In this document: piece after piece, positions 1 to 9,802 of the stretch
How the letters are laid out: the number at the start of each line of letters is the position of its first letter
How positions within the stretch are numbered: position 1 is the stretch's first letter
DNA from: Pictodentalium vernedei
Lineage: Eukaryota; Mollusca; Scaphopoda; Dentaliida; Dentaliidae
Direction: 5' to 3'
NCBI GenBank assembly: GCA_031216915.1
Contig: CM062296.1
Location: 64,002,367-64,066,366, forward strand
DNA: 64,000 bases
The notes under the pieces: generated by a model
The model's input: the letters and a program-made list of their open reading frames with translations, nothing else
Told to the model about the DNA's origin: nothing
The model's database searches: none
Made by a program: the position numbers and the translations under genes

Positions 1-1296
1 GACCCATGGACTTGGCTTTAACACACTTGAATCCCCCCCCCCTCCCCCCAAGGATGCTACTCACCACATATCAAACCATTCCGACTGCTGGATCTGAAGA
101 AGAAGATCTTTTTAAGAAAATTCCTCATTTCAAACAAAGTTACAATTCAAGCTCCCACAGTGAGCCCAAATATGGACCTAGGGACATGGCTTGAACAAAC
201 TTGAATCTCACCCCCGTAAGGATGCTGCATAACAAATATCACAAGATTCTGCCTGCTGGATCTTGAGAAGAAGATTTTCAAAGAAATTTGCCTGAAATGC
301 ACTAAGTTCGAATTTGGGCTTCTATAGTGAGCCCAAATATGAATCCAGGTGGCCGATTTGAACAAACTGGAATCAGATCCACCCCACAATGTTGCATACC
401 AAATATCAAAAGATTCTGCCTGCAGGATCTGGAGAAGAAGATTTTCAAAGAAATTTGCCTGAAATGCACTAAGTTCAAATTCGAGCTTCTATAGTGAGCC
501 CAAATATGAATCTAGGGAGCCGATCTGAACAAAATAGAATCAGATCCACCCCACAATGTTGCATAGCAATAACCAAATATCAAAAGATTCTGCCTGCTGG
601 ATCTGGAGAAGAAGATTTTTTAAGAAATTTGCCTGAAAAGCACTAAGTTCAAATTTGGGCTCCTATACTGAGCCCAAATATAAACCCGGGGAGCCGATTT
701 GAACAAACTTGAATCAGATCCACCCCACAATGTTGCATACCAAATATCAAAAGATTCTGCCTGCTGGATCTTGAGAAGAAGATTTTCAAAGAAATTTGCC
801 TGAAATGCACTAAGTTCAAATTTGGGCTCCCGTACTGAGCCCAAATATAAACCCAAGGGGCCGATTTGAACAAACTTGAATCAGATCCACCCCACAATGT
901 TGCATACCAAATATCAAAAGATTCTGCGTGCTGGATCTGGAGAAGAAGATTTTCAAAGAAATTTGCCTGAAATGCAGTAAGTTCAAATTTGGGCTCCTAT
1001 ACTGAGCCCAAATATAAACCCAGGGGGCCGATTTGAACAAACTTGAATCAGATCCACCCCACAATGTTGCATAGCAATAACCAAATATCAAAAGATTCTG
1101 CCTGCTGGATCTGGAGAAGAAGATTTTTTAAGAAATTTGCCTGAAATGCACTAAGTTCGAAATCGGGCTCCTGTACTGAGCCCAAATATGAACCCAGGGG
1201 GCCGATTTGAACAAACTTGAAGCAGATCCACCCTCCAATGTTGCATACCAAATATCAAAAGATTCTGCCTGCTGGATCTGGAGAAGAAGATTTTTT
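1..1296. repeat. Tandem array, ~168-bp unit (left part of pearl-like element)
   Basis: About seven head-to-tail units run in from before the window start. The landmark ACCCCACAATGTTGCA recurs near 381, 549, 722, 889, 1056 and 1230, so the period is 167-174 bp; the longer units carry a 7-bp insertion (TAGCAATAA region). Short apparent reading frames here only reflect the repeat. The same unit forms the array at 21306-22290, and a decayed version lies at 39390-39990. The array is followed by a shared non-repetitive tail, so it is the core of a dispersed mobile element and not a free satellite. Confidence 0.9.
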
Positions 1297-1617
1297 AATG
1301 TTTTTCCCATTGCCTACAGTGTTAAAAAGTGCTGACTCAGCACTTTTTCAAAGTCCCGAAACTGTACCCTATGATAAAACCGATGGCAATTTTTTTTTAC
1401 CAATTCTTTCTGTTGGTCCTAAGGAAGCTTCACACCAAATAAAAATTCTCGGTGCCGGGCAGTTTTGGAGATATGGGCGTTTTAATTTTTTTTCTATTTT
1501 TAGCTCCTCAGGTTCCCATGGGGCTACGGGAAAAAAAAAATCAGCATAAATTAGGTACTTATGACCCAATAAGCCCTCACATAAAATTTGGTTCAAATCA
1601 GCCTCTCGGTTTGGAAA
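1297..1617. repeat. Non-repetitive tail of the pearl-like element, left half, interrupted by DIRS A
   Basis: This matches 22300-22631 base for base with modest divergence. It includes a small hairpin (AAAGTGCTGACTCAGCACTTT) near 1327-1350. Homology to the uninterrupted copy stops at 1617 and resumes at 9081, so this is the left flank of the DIRS A insertion. Confidence 0.85.
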
Positions 1618-1946
1618 GTTAAAAAATTTATAGTAATTTATATATTTTTTATACTTACCAATGACCCAGACTTAGCTGGTGCTAACTCTAACAAAACCAG
1701 GGCCAAACACAAATTTTGCCCCCCAATCCCCAAAATTTGCATCCAAAACAAAAAGAAATCATGTCCTAAAGGACCTCCATACTACGCCTCTACTGCGCAT
1801 GCGCAGTGACGCAGACGTCCCGAAATTGGCGCCAATTATCATTCTTACTGGCAGTGCCTGGTCAGCGCTATGTACTCAGCGGGGAGGCAAGAGTTCCCAA
1901 CTCCAGGGAGGGCCATCCCCGTCTGGGTCATTGGTAAGTATAAAAA
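1618..1946 (-). repeat. Extra DIRS right-terminal unit (329 bp), tandem to element A
   Basis: The segment starts GTTAAAAAATTTATAG, like every other right end of this DIRS family. It carries the ~190-bp inverted terminal repeat and the ~75-bp spacer. It then stops inside the first half of the internal complementary region (TAAGTATAAAAA) and runs straight into a second complete right end at 1947. Its diagnostic bases (GCAGACGTCCCG, CTAACTCTAAC) match A's own 5' terminal repeat at 8879-9080 better than the inner copy does, so this outer unit looks like A's original right end. Confidence 0.85.
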
Positions 1947-1985
1947 GTTAAAAAATTTATAGTAATTTATATATTTTTTATACTT

Positions 1986-2174
1986 ACCAATGACCCAGAC
2001 TTAGCTGGTGCTAACTCCAACAAAACCAGGGCCAAACACAAATTTTGCCCCCCAATCCCCAAAATTTGCATCCAAAACAAAAAGAAATCATGTCCTAAAG
2101 GACCTCCATAGTACGCCTCTACTGCGCATGCGCAGTGACGCAGTCGTCCCGAAATTGGCGCCAATTATCATTCT
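1986..2174 (-). repeat. Right inverted terminal repeat of DIRS A
   Basis: Reverse complement of 8879-9068 with few mismatches. It contains the perfect palindrome ACTGCGCATGCGCAGT (2121-2136) and TTGGCGCCAA. Equivalent right repeats lie at about 32230-32418 (B), 40774-40961 (C), 49050-49235 (D) and 56506-56693 (E). Confidence 0.88.
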
Positions 2175-2249
2175 TACTGGCAGTGCCTGGTCAGCGCTAT
2201 GTACTCAGCGGAGAGGCAAGAGTTCCCAACTCCAGGGAGGGCCATCCCC

Positions 2250-2338
2250 GTCTGGGTCATTGGTAAGTATAAAAAATATATAAATTACTATAAATTTTTT
2301 AACATTTTTATACTGTACCAATGACCCAGACTTAGCTG
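2250..2338 (-). repeat. Internal complementary region (ICR) of DIRS A
   Basis: The left part (GTCTGGGTCATTGGTAAG... up to AAC at 2303) is the complement of the extreme right end of the element. The right part (ATTTTTATACTGTACC...) is the complement of the extreme 5' end. The two outer ends are therefore copied, complemented and joined inside the element. In DIRS elements this region is thought to template joining of the ends of the cDNA into a circle before recombinase-mediated integration. Confidence 0.9.
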
Positions 2339-2941
2339 AATAGTAAACAGGCTGGAGGGCCTAGGACATAGAGGAAAATCCAATAAGCTCAACTATATAG
2401 TAAAGAGGTAACCCCTTAAGGAGAAAAGGAGTATTAGGCTTTACATGTATCTTTCTTATTTAATATTAAATTAGAAAGATACACTACCCTTAATAATTGA
2501 GCACAATAACATTCATGTTCTCTATTAACATCCAGTATAACCCTTATACTAATTATTTTTAAAGCAAGCCAATAAATAAAGTAGTCCAGAGAATTGAGAC
2601 TCTTTATAATCATTTAAAGGTGTCCGAGTATTGTATATTAAAGCCCGTTTGACACTTGACATATACAAATGCTTCACACCGAGCTACACTTTAAAAATAA
2701 GACATGAATGAAATTAAACATTAATATTACACTTTAAAACCATCCCGGAAGCGACTCAGAAATACTGACTTGGAGGAGGCATTCCCTTGCTTTTCACTAT
2801 AAAGCAGGTGACCTAAGGGAACACCCGCCCCCCCCCCCCCCCCCTTCCCCTTGCCCTGGGTCAAATAGCCCAGAGAGAAGAGGGCAGCCGGACGGAGTCA
2901 CTGCCGGAACAGAAAGCCTGCATAACTATAGTTGCAACTGT
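2339..2941 (-). other. DIRS A 3' untranslated region with homopolymer tract
   Basis: Non-coding sequence between the recombinase stop and the ICR, conserved in A, B, C and E. It includes an inverted repeat around 2450-2486 (ATCTTTCTTATTTAAT / ATTAGAAAGAT). A C-run near 2829-2850 (poly-G on the coding strand) varies in length between copies: it is long in A, C and E and short in B. Confidence 0.7.
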
Positions 2942-5832
2942 TTAGTGGACGACATTCTGAGCAACAGATAACGGACCTAAACAATGCAGGTCTCCAGAAA
3001 TGGACTCAATATTTCTGAGATAAAAATTCGTAAATGTGGATGGCTGAGACCAATAAGCAGCCTTCATTAAATCTGTAATAGCAACACTATTAGCATAAGC
3101 CCAGGAAGTAGAAAGAGCTCTTACTTCATGAGCAGAAATCTTAAGCACAGACTGCTGAGAAGAAGATAAATCTTCATAAGCAGTACGGATAGTTAACTGA
3201 ATCCATCTAGCAATAGAATGGACTGAAATGTCCTTTCTATTAGGCATCAAAGACAGAAAGAAACGTTTCCGTCCCTTTCTGATAAACTGAGATCTCTGTT
3301 TATAGATACGTAGTGCTCTAACAGGACAGAGTAAAGGCCTACGCCCGTCTGAAGACGGAAGAGCCTTAATAACAATAGGTTCCGGATATTTATTAGGAGC
3401 CTGATTCTTAGCTAAAAAACCCACATTAGTACTGAAGGTGATAGTGTTCCCAACACTACGATAATGAGAATCATCCACCGATAGTGCATGAAGCTCACTG
3501 ACTCTTCTGGCAGAAGAGAAAGCTAAGAGAAAAGCTGTCTTATAAGATAAGAATTTGAAATCTACTGTCCCAAGAGGTTCAAATGGCTTTTCCAATTCAA
3601 TTTAAGGAGAACCCAAGCTAAATTCCACTTAGGAATTAATCTAAGAGTTCTGGGTCTATTTATCGAAAAGTTTCTAACCAATTTCGATAAAGAGACATTA
3701 GATCCAATTTGTAAACTATCATGATGTGCATAGGTATCAGATAACATAGATCTATAACCCTTTATAGTAACAGGCTGCAGTTTGATTTCGTCAAACAAGT
3801 ATACTAGAAAGTTTGCAATGTCTGGTATAGAGGGATCAAATATATCTACAGAATGATCCCTACACCAACGACGAAAAACCTTCCACTTAGCCGCATAGTT
3901 TAGCGAAGAGGAGGTCCTCCTACAGTTAGAAATCGCTTCCACTGCTCGTCCTGTAAAGTGCTTGCCATGCAAGAAGGACCGCACAACGGAAAAACGTGAA
4001 GGTTGAGACCTTGCGGGTTGTGATGGAGTTGGCGCGATTTCCCCTGCAAAAGAAGATCCTCTCGTGGAGGAAGCTTCCGCGGTAGGTCCCACAACAGACA
4101 CCTGAGTAGATTTATCCACGGTCTCTGTGGCGACAGAGATGCTACCAACAGAATCTTGCATTGAGATTGTTTTATCTTTAGCAATACTTGTTGAATTAAC
4201 GGCGCTGGAGGATACGCATATCCTATCATTCCGTCCCAAGGGATCGACAGAGCGTCTACTGCAAATGCTCTTGGATCCGGACACGGGGACACATACGTCT
4301 GCAACTGATTGTTGAGATGTGTCGCAAATAAGTCTATCATTGGCCGTTCCCATTGGTAGCAAATCTGATTGAATACTTGTTTGTTGAGAGTCCACTCCGA
4401 CGGCAACAAGCGACCCTTTCGTGAAAGGGAGTCTACTAGCACATTCAGACGACCCGGTATGTGACGGACCGAAAGAAGAACGTGATGTTCTAACGCAAAC
4501 AGAAGGATTCTTTCCGTTAGATTGAACAACGGAACTGAATGAGTGCCTCCCTGATTCCGTATATACGCCACTACTGTCGTATTGTCGGATAGGATTTGGA
4601 CATGAGCATCGTGAATAATGTCCATCCAGTGACGTAACGCAAGCCAAATTGACATCATTTCCTTGATGTTTATGTGCTTGCACAGGAATTGCGGATCCCA
4701 AAGACCCTGGCATCTCGAATCCGTTGGGATTAATGATGCACCCCAACCTGTTTGACTGGCATCCGTCATAACGGTAAAACTCGGATCCGGCAACTGCAGC
4801 GGAACTCCTTGAGTTAACCACTGAATGTTTGCCCAAGTCTGAATCTCTTGTTTCACTTGATCTGACAAGAGAACGTCTACATCGAGCGAATGAATTTTCA
4901 CACTCCAATTCTGAGTCAGGAAAATTTGAAGAGGACGTGTGCGTAGCCGCCCCATCGGAATGAGATCCGCGGCGGCTCCGCACAGACCTATCAGTCTCAT
5001 AAATTCTCTTGCCGTGACTTTGTCTGCGTGCAGACAATAGCGAGCGTAACAACTGACTAATTTCGCTCTGGTTAACGGCAGACGAACGAGATTGTTGTGC
5101 GTCTCGAAGCTCATTCCCAGATGAGTGAATGACTTGGACGGCACCAGATCCGACTTCTCCTCGTTTACTATAAAACCGAGACGTCGGAGCAATAGAAGAA
5201 GATTCTGAACATCGTTCTGAAGCGTTAACTCGTTGCCGTACCTCTGAAGAATGTCGTCCAGGTAGGCCGACGTTACCGCAGACGAATGAGCTCGGAAGTA
5301 GATCATTACCGAGTTCATTACCCGAGTGAAAGCCCAGGGTGCTAGATTCAATCCGAAGCACATGGCCCGGAACTGATACACCACTCCTAGGACTGCGAAG
5401 CGTAGATACTTTCGGAATGTCGGATGTACCATGACGTGAAAGTACGCATCTTTGAGATCTATGCTCGTTGCATAATCGTTCACCCGAATACTCGCTCTGA
5501 CCGATCGAATCGTCTCCATATAAAACTTCGGAGCGACGATCAGCTTGTTTATCCAGCTCAAATCTATGACTGGACGGAACGAGCCGTCTGGTTTCGGAAC
5601 CAGAAACAGATGGCTGTAGAATCCCAGAGATTCCTGGTTTTCTACGACCTCTACCGCGTTCTTCATTAAAAGAGACTGCACCTCTGATAACAGAGCGTCT
5701 CTTTTCTGTGGATTTGACGGAAGATGAGTCCACTTTGGACTTCGAGTTAATGGAGGCTTTCGTTTGAAGGATATCTTTAGACCTTCCGAAGTCACTCCTC
5801 TCACCCAAGGGTCGTCCGTAATCGACGCCCAC
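2942..5832 (-). pseudogene. DIRS A tyrosine recombinase, frameshifted
   Basis: The catalytic C-terminal part (3595-2942) has the Arg in ARRVSEL, the His-x-x-Arg in HEVRALSTSWA and a terminal Tyr in TFTNFYL, which are the tyrosine recombinase/integrase active-site residues. The upstream part, with the SAM-like N-terminal region (WKVFRRWCRDHSVDIFDP), lies in another frame. Copy A has two extra A residues at 3594-3595 compared with B, C and E, which throws the core-binding half out of frame with the catalytic half. Upstream, the frame stays open through the whole RT region in serine- and arginine-rich sequence; its first candidate initiator is GTG, so the true start is unknown. Confidence 0.88.
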
Positions 5833-6191
5833 TCTTGTGAAAAACTCGACAACCTTCCGCCAACCGGAACGCGATAGAGATTTAAGCCATCACCTCCTGG
5901 ACCTGCGAGGCCTGCGGTAGGAGAAACCACGTCTTCCACGACCCGCACCTCGCCTCGTCGACCTCGGGGCGTCCGACCGATTGTCCCGGCCTGAAGGACG
6001 TCCCGAACGAGAGTCGCTATCCTGACGGTCTCTCCAATAAGACCAAGAGGACGCACCGGAACCTCTATAGGAACCTCTCTTGGGTGCATTAGACCCAGAA
6101 GTGCCTGTCTTATTCGTGTCTGCTGTATCCGACTTTTTAGGAGCCGATCTGAACAACAGAGAATCATTAGCTTTCTTTTTAATTTTATCAT
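3900..6191 (-). CDS. DIRS A ORF2: reverse transcriptase, RNase H, Dam-like C-terminus
   Basis: Polymerase of the element. Numbered over the 771-residue open frame that begins at 6215: the RT palm has the first Asp in SIDLKDAYFH (253) and the catalytic YLDD (318-321). RNase H follows with Asp485 (TDAS), Glu519 (IKEM), Asp544 (LSDNT) and Asp595 (DSLSR). Residues 617-720 (IDLFATHLNNQLQ, then YAYPP) match the conserved region after RNase H in DIRS elements, often assigned to a Dam-like methyltransferase. The frame is open from a TTG at 6215; the first ATG is 6191, but residues 1-108 overlap ORF1, so translation may start by another route. It lies in the +1 frame relative to ORF1. All catalytic residues are present. 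Confidence 0.92.
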   Translation of the reverse strand: MIKLKRKLMILCCSDRLLKSRIQQTRIRQALLGLMHPREVPIEVPVRPLGLIGETVRIATLVRDVLQAGTIGRTPRGRRGEVRVVEDVVSPTAGLAGPGGDGLNLYRVPVGGRLSSFSQEWASITDDPWVRGVTSEGLKISFKRKPPLTRSPKWTHLPSNPQKRDALLSEVQSLLMKNAVEVVENQESLGFYSHLFLVPKPDGSFRPVIDLSWINKLIVAPKFYMETIRSVRASIRVNDYATSIDLKDAYFHVMVHPTFRKYLRFAVLGVVYQFRAMCFGLNLAPWAFTRVMNSVMIYFRAHSSAVTSAYLDDILQRYGNELTLQNDVQNLLLLLRRLGFIVNEEKSDLVPSKSFTHLGMSFETHNNLVRLPLTRAKLVSCYARYCLHADKVTAREFMRLIGLCGAAADLIPMGRLRTRPLQIFLTQNWSVKIHSLDVDVLLSDQVKQEIQTWANIQWLTQGVPLQLPDPSFTVMTDASQTGWGASLIPTDSRCQGLWDPQFLCKHINIKEMMSIWLALRHWMDIIHDAHVQILSDNTTVVAYIRNQGGTHSVPLFNLTERILLFALEHHVLLSVRHIPGRLNVLVDSLSRKGRLLPSEWTLNKQVFNQICYQWERPMIDLFATHLNNQLQTYVSPCPDPRAFAVDALSIPWDGMIGYAYPPAPLIQQVLLKIKQSQCKILLVASLSPQRPWINLLRCLLWDLPRKLPPREDLLLQGKSRQLHHNPQGLNLHVFPLCGPSCMASTLQDEQWKRFLTVGGPPLR

Positions 6192-7992
6192 AAATAGCGG
6201 AAAGCTTGCCGTCAAAGAGAAGTTCTCCTGAGACCGAAGCGACTCTAAGAGAGTTCTTCACCTTAGAATCCACTAGTGTGGATGTAGCTAGGGCTGCGTC
6301 ACGTCTAACCAACTCCAGATTTGCCACTGAAAGGGCGGAGTTACACGTGGAATAAGCTACTGCCCTTGAAAGAAGTCTTAAAGAGGATTGTATATCCTGA
6401 AACTCTTCCCCTTGAAGGCGCAGTGATAACGCCTTAGTAAGGTGATCTGCGTAAGATAAGGCATCTAAATTGGCTCTGTTAGACGCAATAGCTGTTTCCA
6501 ACACCGCGGTTGGAATAGAAGCTGACGACGGTAATGATAGCTCTAAGTCTTCCGCCTCGTCATCCATACGCAGAGGAACTCTCGGTATACCCTGTCCTGC
6601 CGTATCGAATTTATTCCTTGCATTAATGAAAGGCAGGTTAAGAGTATTAGCGGACAAGAAACCTGATTTCCCCGTCCTGGAAGCAAGTTTAAATATAGCG
6701 TCGTTCAATAATTCAAATGTTCTTGCAACATTATTGGACTGCGACGGAAACTCGGGAGCGATGTCCCTGAACCGCTCAAAAAATTCAGAGTCCAATGACG
6801 CTATAATTCTCTTGTCCGGAAACGCAGCAGTCTGGCCCGACGGAACAACTTGAGGGAGAAAGTGCTGGATGAAGTCCACGGCAGCTTTATGTTGTTCCGA
6901 AAGGGATAGCTCCAATTCATCCGTATCCCTTTCACCATCCGGTCGGACCTCCCGATGTTCCCGGTCGTCCGCCCCTGATGCTTCGGCGGAGCGTACCGAC
7001 CCAGCGCCGTCGGATAATTCTCGATCCGACACCGTTTCTGTCGGCTGCTGGGATGCTGCGATAAGCTGTGCTATCTGCACAAGAATGTCCGACGTCGAGA
7101 CCTGCGGAGGCGCAGTCTTTCGCTGCTTCGCCGAGGGCAGCTCCGCATCAGATGGCTCCCGCATACTTTTCCTATGCCAACGTCCGGAGTCCATCGGTCT
7201 CGAATCCCTGGCTGCCGGATGGTGTGACCTGGTCGCCGAAGAATCCTTCATCGGCGAAGCTGGTAAAATATCGGAGGTCACGCAGCCAAGGTGCGGTCGT
7301 GTGCGCTGACGAGAAGAGGAAGCCTTAACAGTCTCTGCGGACTGCTTATACAACGGAGCGTCCCGAGCGACGGACGTATGCTCCGCTAAAGACACATTTT
7401 GTACCACAACATCTGGTCCCAGATGTTGTTGTACGAGAGAGGGTCCTCTCTCGCTCGCGGCCCGGCTGGACCTGGACGAGCTAGGAACCGGACTAAAAGG
7501 CTTCCTCCGTTCTCGTTTACTATCCGCCGTCACTGGGTGTGCATCTATTATGTTTATAGTGCTCGCATCACCCAAAATTTCCTCTTGGACCGCATCGGAC
7601 GAACCCGGCTGCCGAACCATTCGGTGAATAGACGCTACACCGGGCGAGCTAGCGGACGACATTTGTCTAATCTCCATGAGCACTTTTGCCGCTAGCTCTG
7701 AATTCATTTGTGACGACGGACGCACACTTGAAGAAGATAACATGGAAACATCACCCTGTTCTGGTTCCTCTGAAATAGAAACTGAGAGAGTAGAGTGACC
7801 TTGTGGAGAAAGAGCCGGCATCGCTCTTTCTCCAGAAACAACATATCGTGACACACGTTTCCAATGTTTCTCATCCCAATGTTCACATATAGGACAGGGA
7901 TTAATGCGAGAACACTGACTACAATTAATACAATGATCATGAAAGTCAGAGGAAGATTTCTTCCTATTACAATTTGAACAATGTCCCTTCAT
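5890..7992 (-). CDS. DIRS A ORF1: Gag-like protein, 700 aa
   Basis: Putative structural, nucleic-acid-binding protein. I chose the ATG at 7992 over the upstream TTG at 8043 because it leads directly into a Cys/His cluster (C5-x2-C8, H18, H20, C21-x2-C24-x2-C27, C33-x2-C36-x-H38, H43) that could bind zinc. The middle is Ser-rich and probably disordered, followed by a more ordered, helix-prone stretch around residues 370-610. The C-terminus is basic and rich in RS/RG/RRG, suited to RNA binding. It ends with TGA at 5890-5892, and the recombinase frame continues in the same register just after it. No cellular homologue is recognised; the Gag role is inferred from position in DIRS elements. Confidence 0.85.
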   Translation of the reverse strand: MKGHCSNCNRKKSSSDFHDHCINCSQCSRINPCPICEHWDEKHWKRVSRYVVSGERAMPALSPQGHSTLSVSISEEPEQGDVSMLSSSSVRPSSQMNSELAAKVLMEIRQMSSASSPGVASIHRMVRQPGSSDAVQEEILGDASTINIIDAHPVTADSKRERRKPFSPVPSSSRSSRAASERGPSLVQQHLGPDVVVQNVSLAEHTSVARDAPLYKQSAETVKASSSRQRTRPHLGCVTSDILPASPMKDSSATRSHHPAARDSRPMDSGRWHRKSMREPSDAELPSAKQRKTAPPQVSTSDILVQIAQLIAASQQPTETVSDRELSDGAGSVRSAEASGADDREHREVRPDGERDTDELELSLSEQHKAAVDFIQHFLPQVVPSGQTAAFPDKRIIASLDSEFFERFRDIAPEFPSQSNNVARTFELLNDAIFKLASRTGKSGFLSANTLNLPFINARNKFDTAGQGIPRVPLRMDDEAEDLELSLPSSASIPTAVLETAIASNRANLDALSYADHLTKALSLRLQGEEFQDIQSSLRLLSRAVAYSTCNSALSVANLELVRRDAALATSTLVDSKVKNSLRVASVSGELLFDGKLSAIYDKIKKKANDSLLFRSAPKKSDTADTNKTGTSGSNAPKRGSYRGSGASSWSYWRDRQDSDSRSGRPSGRDNRSDAPRSTRRGAGRGRRGFSYRRPRRSRR

Positions 7993-8878
7993 TGTGAAAG
8001 AACAACAATAAGTCCTAGTTACTCGCAAAAACCCCTGACACAAAGATACATAATAACATGATCCATTAATAAATGAAAAAACAATTGCAAAACAAAATAA
8101 TTTTGAAAAAATATTTTTTCAGAGAAGCCCAAGTTGCTGAAAAGTAACGTTGAGCCCCAATGGATCCGATGGCAAAGTGTGGTCAAAAATTTTAAATTTA
8201 TATAAAATAATTAATGAGACACTTTCGGATAATATAAATGTATCTTATAATGAGATAAACTACCACAAAGGCAAACAGCCCCCCTCAAAAAAGGCTGTTG
8301 CCAATGAAAACAAACAGTGTAAACACACTAGAAAACATGACTCCAGGCACTGAAAAAACTGGCCCGGAATCAGTCATCAAATTACACTCTATCTGATGCA
8401 AAACAGAGACTCCCAGGGGAGAATCTGCAGAACATCAGATGGAAGATGCAGAACACAAACGTTATACACCCATGGGTGAAAACGTAACTATGGGGAAAAT
8501 AACAGAAAACATTCTGTAACCAAGCAACTCTCCCAGGAAATTTTAGAAATGAAATTTCTCAAAAATATGCCAAAAGCATGGGAGAATTGCAAGGGGGGAC
8601 TTTAGAAGGCTAGGGGAGAGGAAACACTGAATAAGCAGTGCAACATTTAGCAAGAATGACAACAAGAGGCCCATGCCTCGAAAATAGGCAACTTAACATA
8701 ATTTCATCAAAAAATTTTAAGTACAGCCCTGATTATTTTTTGTCACTTCTTTTTCCTCTCCTCCTTCTATCCTCCTTAGAATCACATTTTCTCCAAAAAT
8801 TACGTGTCTGGCATCCTTTAAACTGAGATTTACAAGCACAAAGATCAGTGAGATGTTGACTGATGAAGGGCCAAACAG
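7993..8878 (-). other. DIRS A 5' leader
   Basis: About 0.9 kb between the 5' terminal repeat and the ORF1 ATG, AT-rich and without a credible ORF. It is conserved in B, C and E and survives in decayed form in D at 63599-64000. Confidence 0.7.
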
Positions 8879-9080
8879 AGAATGATAATTGGCGCCAATT
8901 TCGGGACGTCTGCGTCACTGCGCATGCGCAGTAGAGGCGTAGTATGGAGGTCCTTTAGGACATGATTTCTTTTTGTTTTGGATGCAAATTTTGGGGATTG
9001 GGGAGCAAAATTTGTGTTTGGCCCTGGTTTTGTTAGAGTTAGCACCAGCTAAGTCTGGGTCATTGGTACAGTATAAAAAT
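8879..9080 (-). repeat. 5' inverted terminal repeat of DIRS A
   Basis: This begins (minus strand) ATTTTTATACTGTACCAATG and is the reverse complement of the right terminal repeat over about 190 bp. The last 12 bases, which differ from the right end, are complemented in the ICR. Equivalent 5' repeats lie at 39112-39314 (B), 47664-47865 (C) and 63397-63598 (E). Confidence 0.9.
8917..8932. promoter_or_regulatory. NRF-1-type palindrome in the DIRS 5' terminal repeat
   Basis: ACTGCGCATGCGCAGT is a perfect 16-bp palindrome containing the NRF-1 consensus TGCGCATGCGCA. It lies about 150 bp inside the 5' end, and a TTGGCGCCAA palindrome (E2F-like core) is close by. The same 16 bases occur at 1792, 2121, 32365, 39150, 40909, 47702, 49184, 56641 and 63435. 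A promoter role is inferred from position and conservation. Confidence 0.6.
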
Positions 9081-9465
9081 ATAGAAATTTTGGGCGGGGC
9101 CAAAAATTTTGCCCCTCCCATAACGGCGCCAAGTATAGCCCCACAAACTTCTCTTGAACAAATCTGAGTCTACACCTCAAAAGGAAGCTGCACACCAAAT
9201 ATCAAGTCTCTGCTACTGCTGGTTCATGAGAAGAAGATTTTTTAAGATTTCAGCACACTTTTTGGGTGTGGCCCTACCCACGGGCGGGGCAACTTGATTT
9301 GAACAAAATCAAATTGCGATGTCATAACAAACTATTATCTCAAATATCAATTAAATTGGTTCAGCGGTTTGGGAGGAGAAGACGCAAACACCATGTTCAC
9401 GGACGACTGACGGTGAGTGGTCACTGTAGCTCTCCTGACTGAAAGTCAGGTGAGCTAATAACTTA
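9081..9465. repeat. Right half of the pearl-like element split by DIRS A
   Basis: Homology to 22632 onward resumes exactly at 9081 (ATAGAAATTTT). The segment ends in a short ACGG/ACTG-rich stretch and a terminal hairpin (CTCCTGACT...AGTCAGGTGAGC) near 9440-9462, like the ends at 23248 and 30532. Confidence 0.8.
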
Positions 9466-9802
9466 GCACTCTACCAGTTAATAATTCGATTGTTGATTTC
9501 TTTAAATCTTTTTGAAAGTATTACACAATGCCAGTAGACAACACCACCGACTGCTCATATAATAAAGTATTTTTGCAAGTTTAGCTCAAGTTTGTAGGGG
9601 AATTATTTTTAGACAGAAATGTATTACTGCGCCTTCTTTATTTTTGTCAATTTTGCTGGTCGAGCGAATTGGACCAATGTGCTCCTCACTTCTCGCGGTG
9701 TTTTGTAGCGAATTATAGCACGATTTTGCCGCAACTGCTCTATAGAAGATTTATGGCATAAACAAAATAAACGCATAGTGTTTTCAAGTAAAAAATTTAT
9801 TC
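9466..9802. other. Mostly unassigned; one short minus-strand open frame
   Basis: An 86-codon minus-strand frame (9884-9624) begins inside the adjacent MITE and foldback arm and ends with about 45 residues of basic sequence (SIEQLRQNRAII...). I recognise no family. It could be a decayed exon or chance. Confidence 0.3.

Larger units (their letters stand above)
1947..9080 (-). mobile_element. DIRS-type tyrosine-recombinase retrotransposon, copy A
   Basis: Read on the minus strand the order is: 5' terminal repeat (9080-8879), leader, Gag-like ORF1, RT/RNase H ORF2, overlapping tyrosine recombinase, 3' UTR with a poly(G) tract, internal complementary region (2338-2250), short spacer and right terminal repeat. 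The ends are inverted and there is no target duplication. This is the DIRS layout, not that of an LTR or LINE element. ORF1 and ORF2 are open. The recombinase frame is broken by a 2-bp insertion, so A would need a recombinase supplied by another copy. Confidence 0.93.

Noticed and set aside
1618-2303. Independent ~345-bp TIR MITE (GTTAAAAAATTT ends) beside each DIRS copy
   Set aside because: Its ends are inverted repeats and it looks like a MITE, but it always abuts a DIRS 3' end, contains the DIRS 5' terminal repeat, and its boundaries are explained exactly by terminal repeat plus ICR.
2942-6191. Endogenous retrovirus or Gypsy-type LTR element
   Set aside because: There is no protease or DDE integrase and no direct LTRs; the tyrosine recombinase, inverted ends and ICR indicate DIRS.
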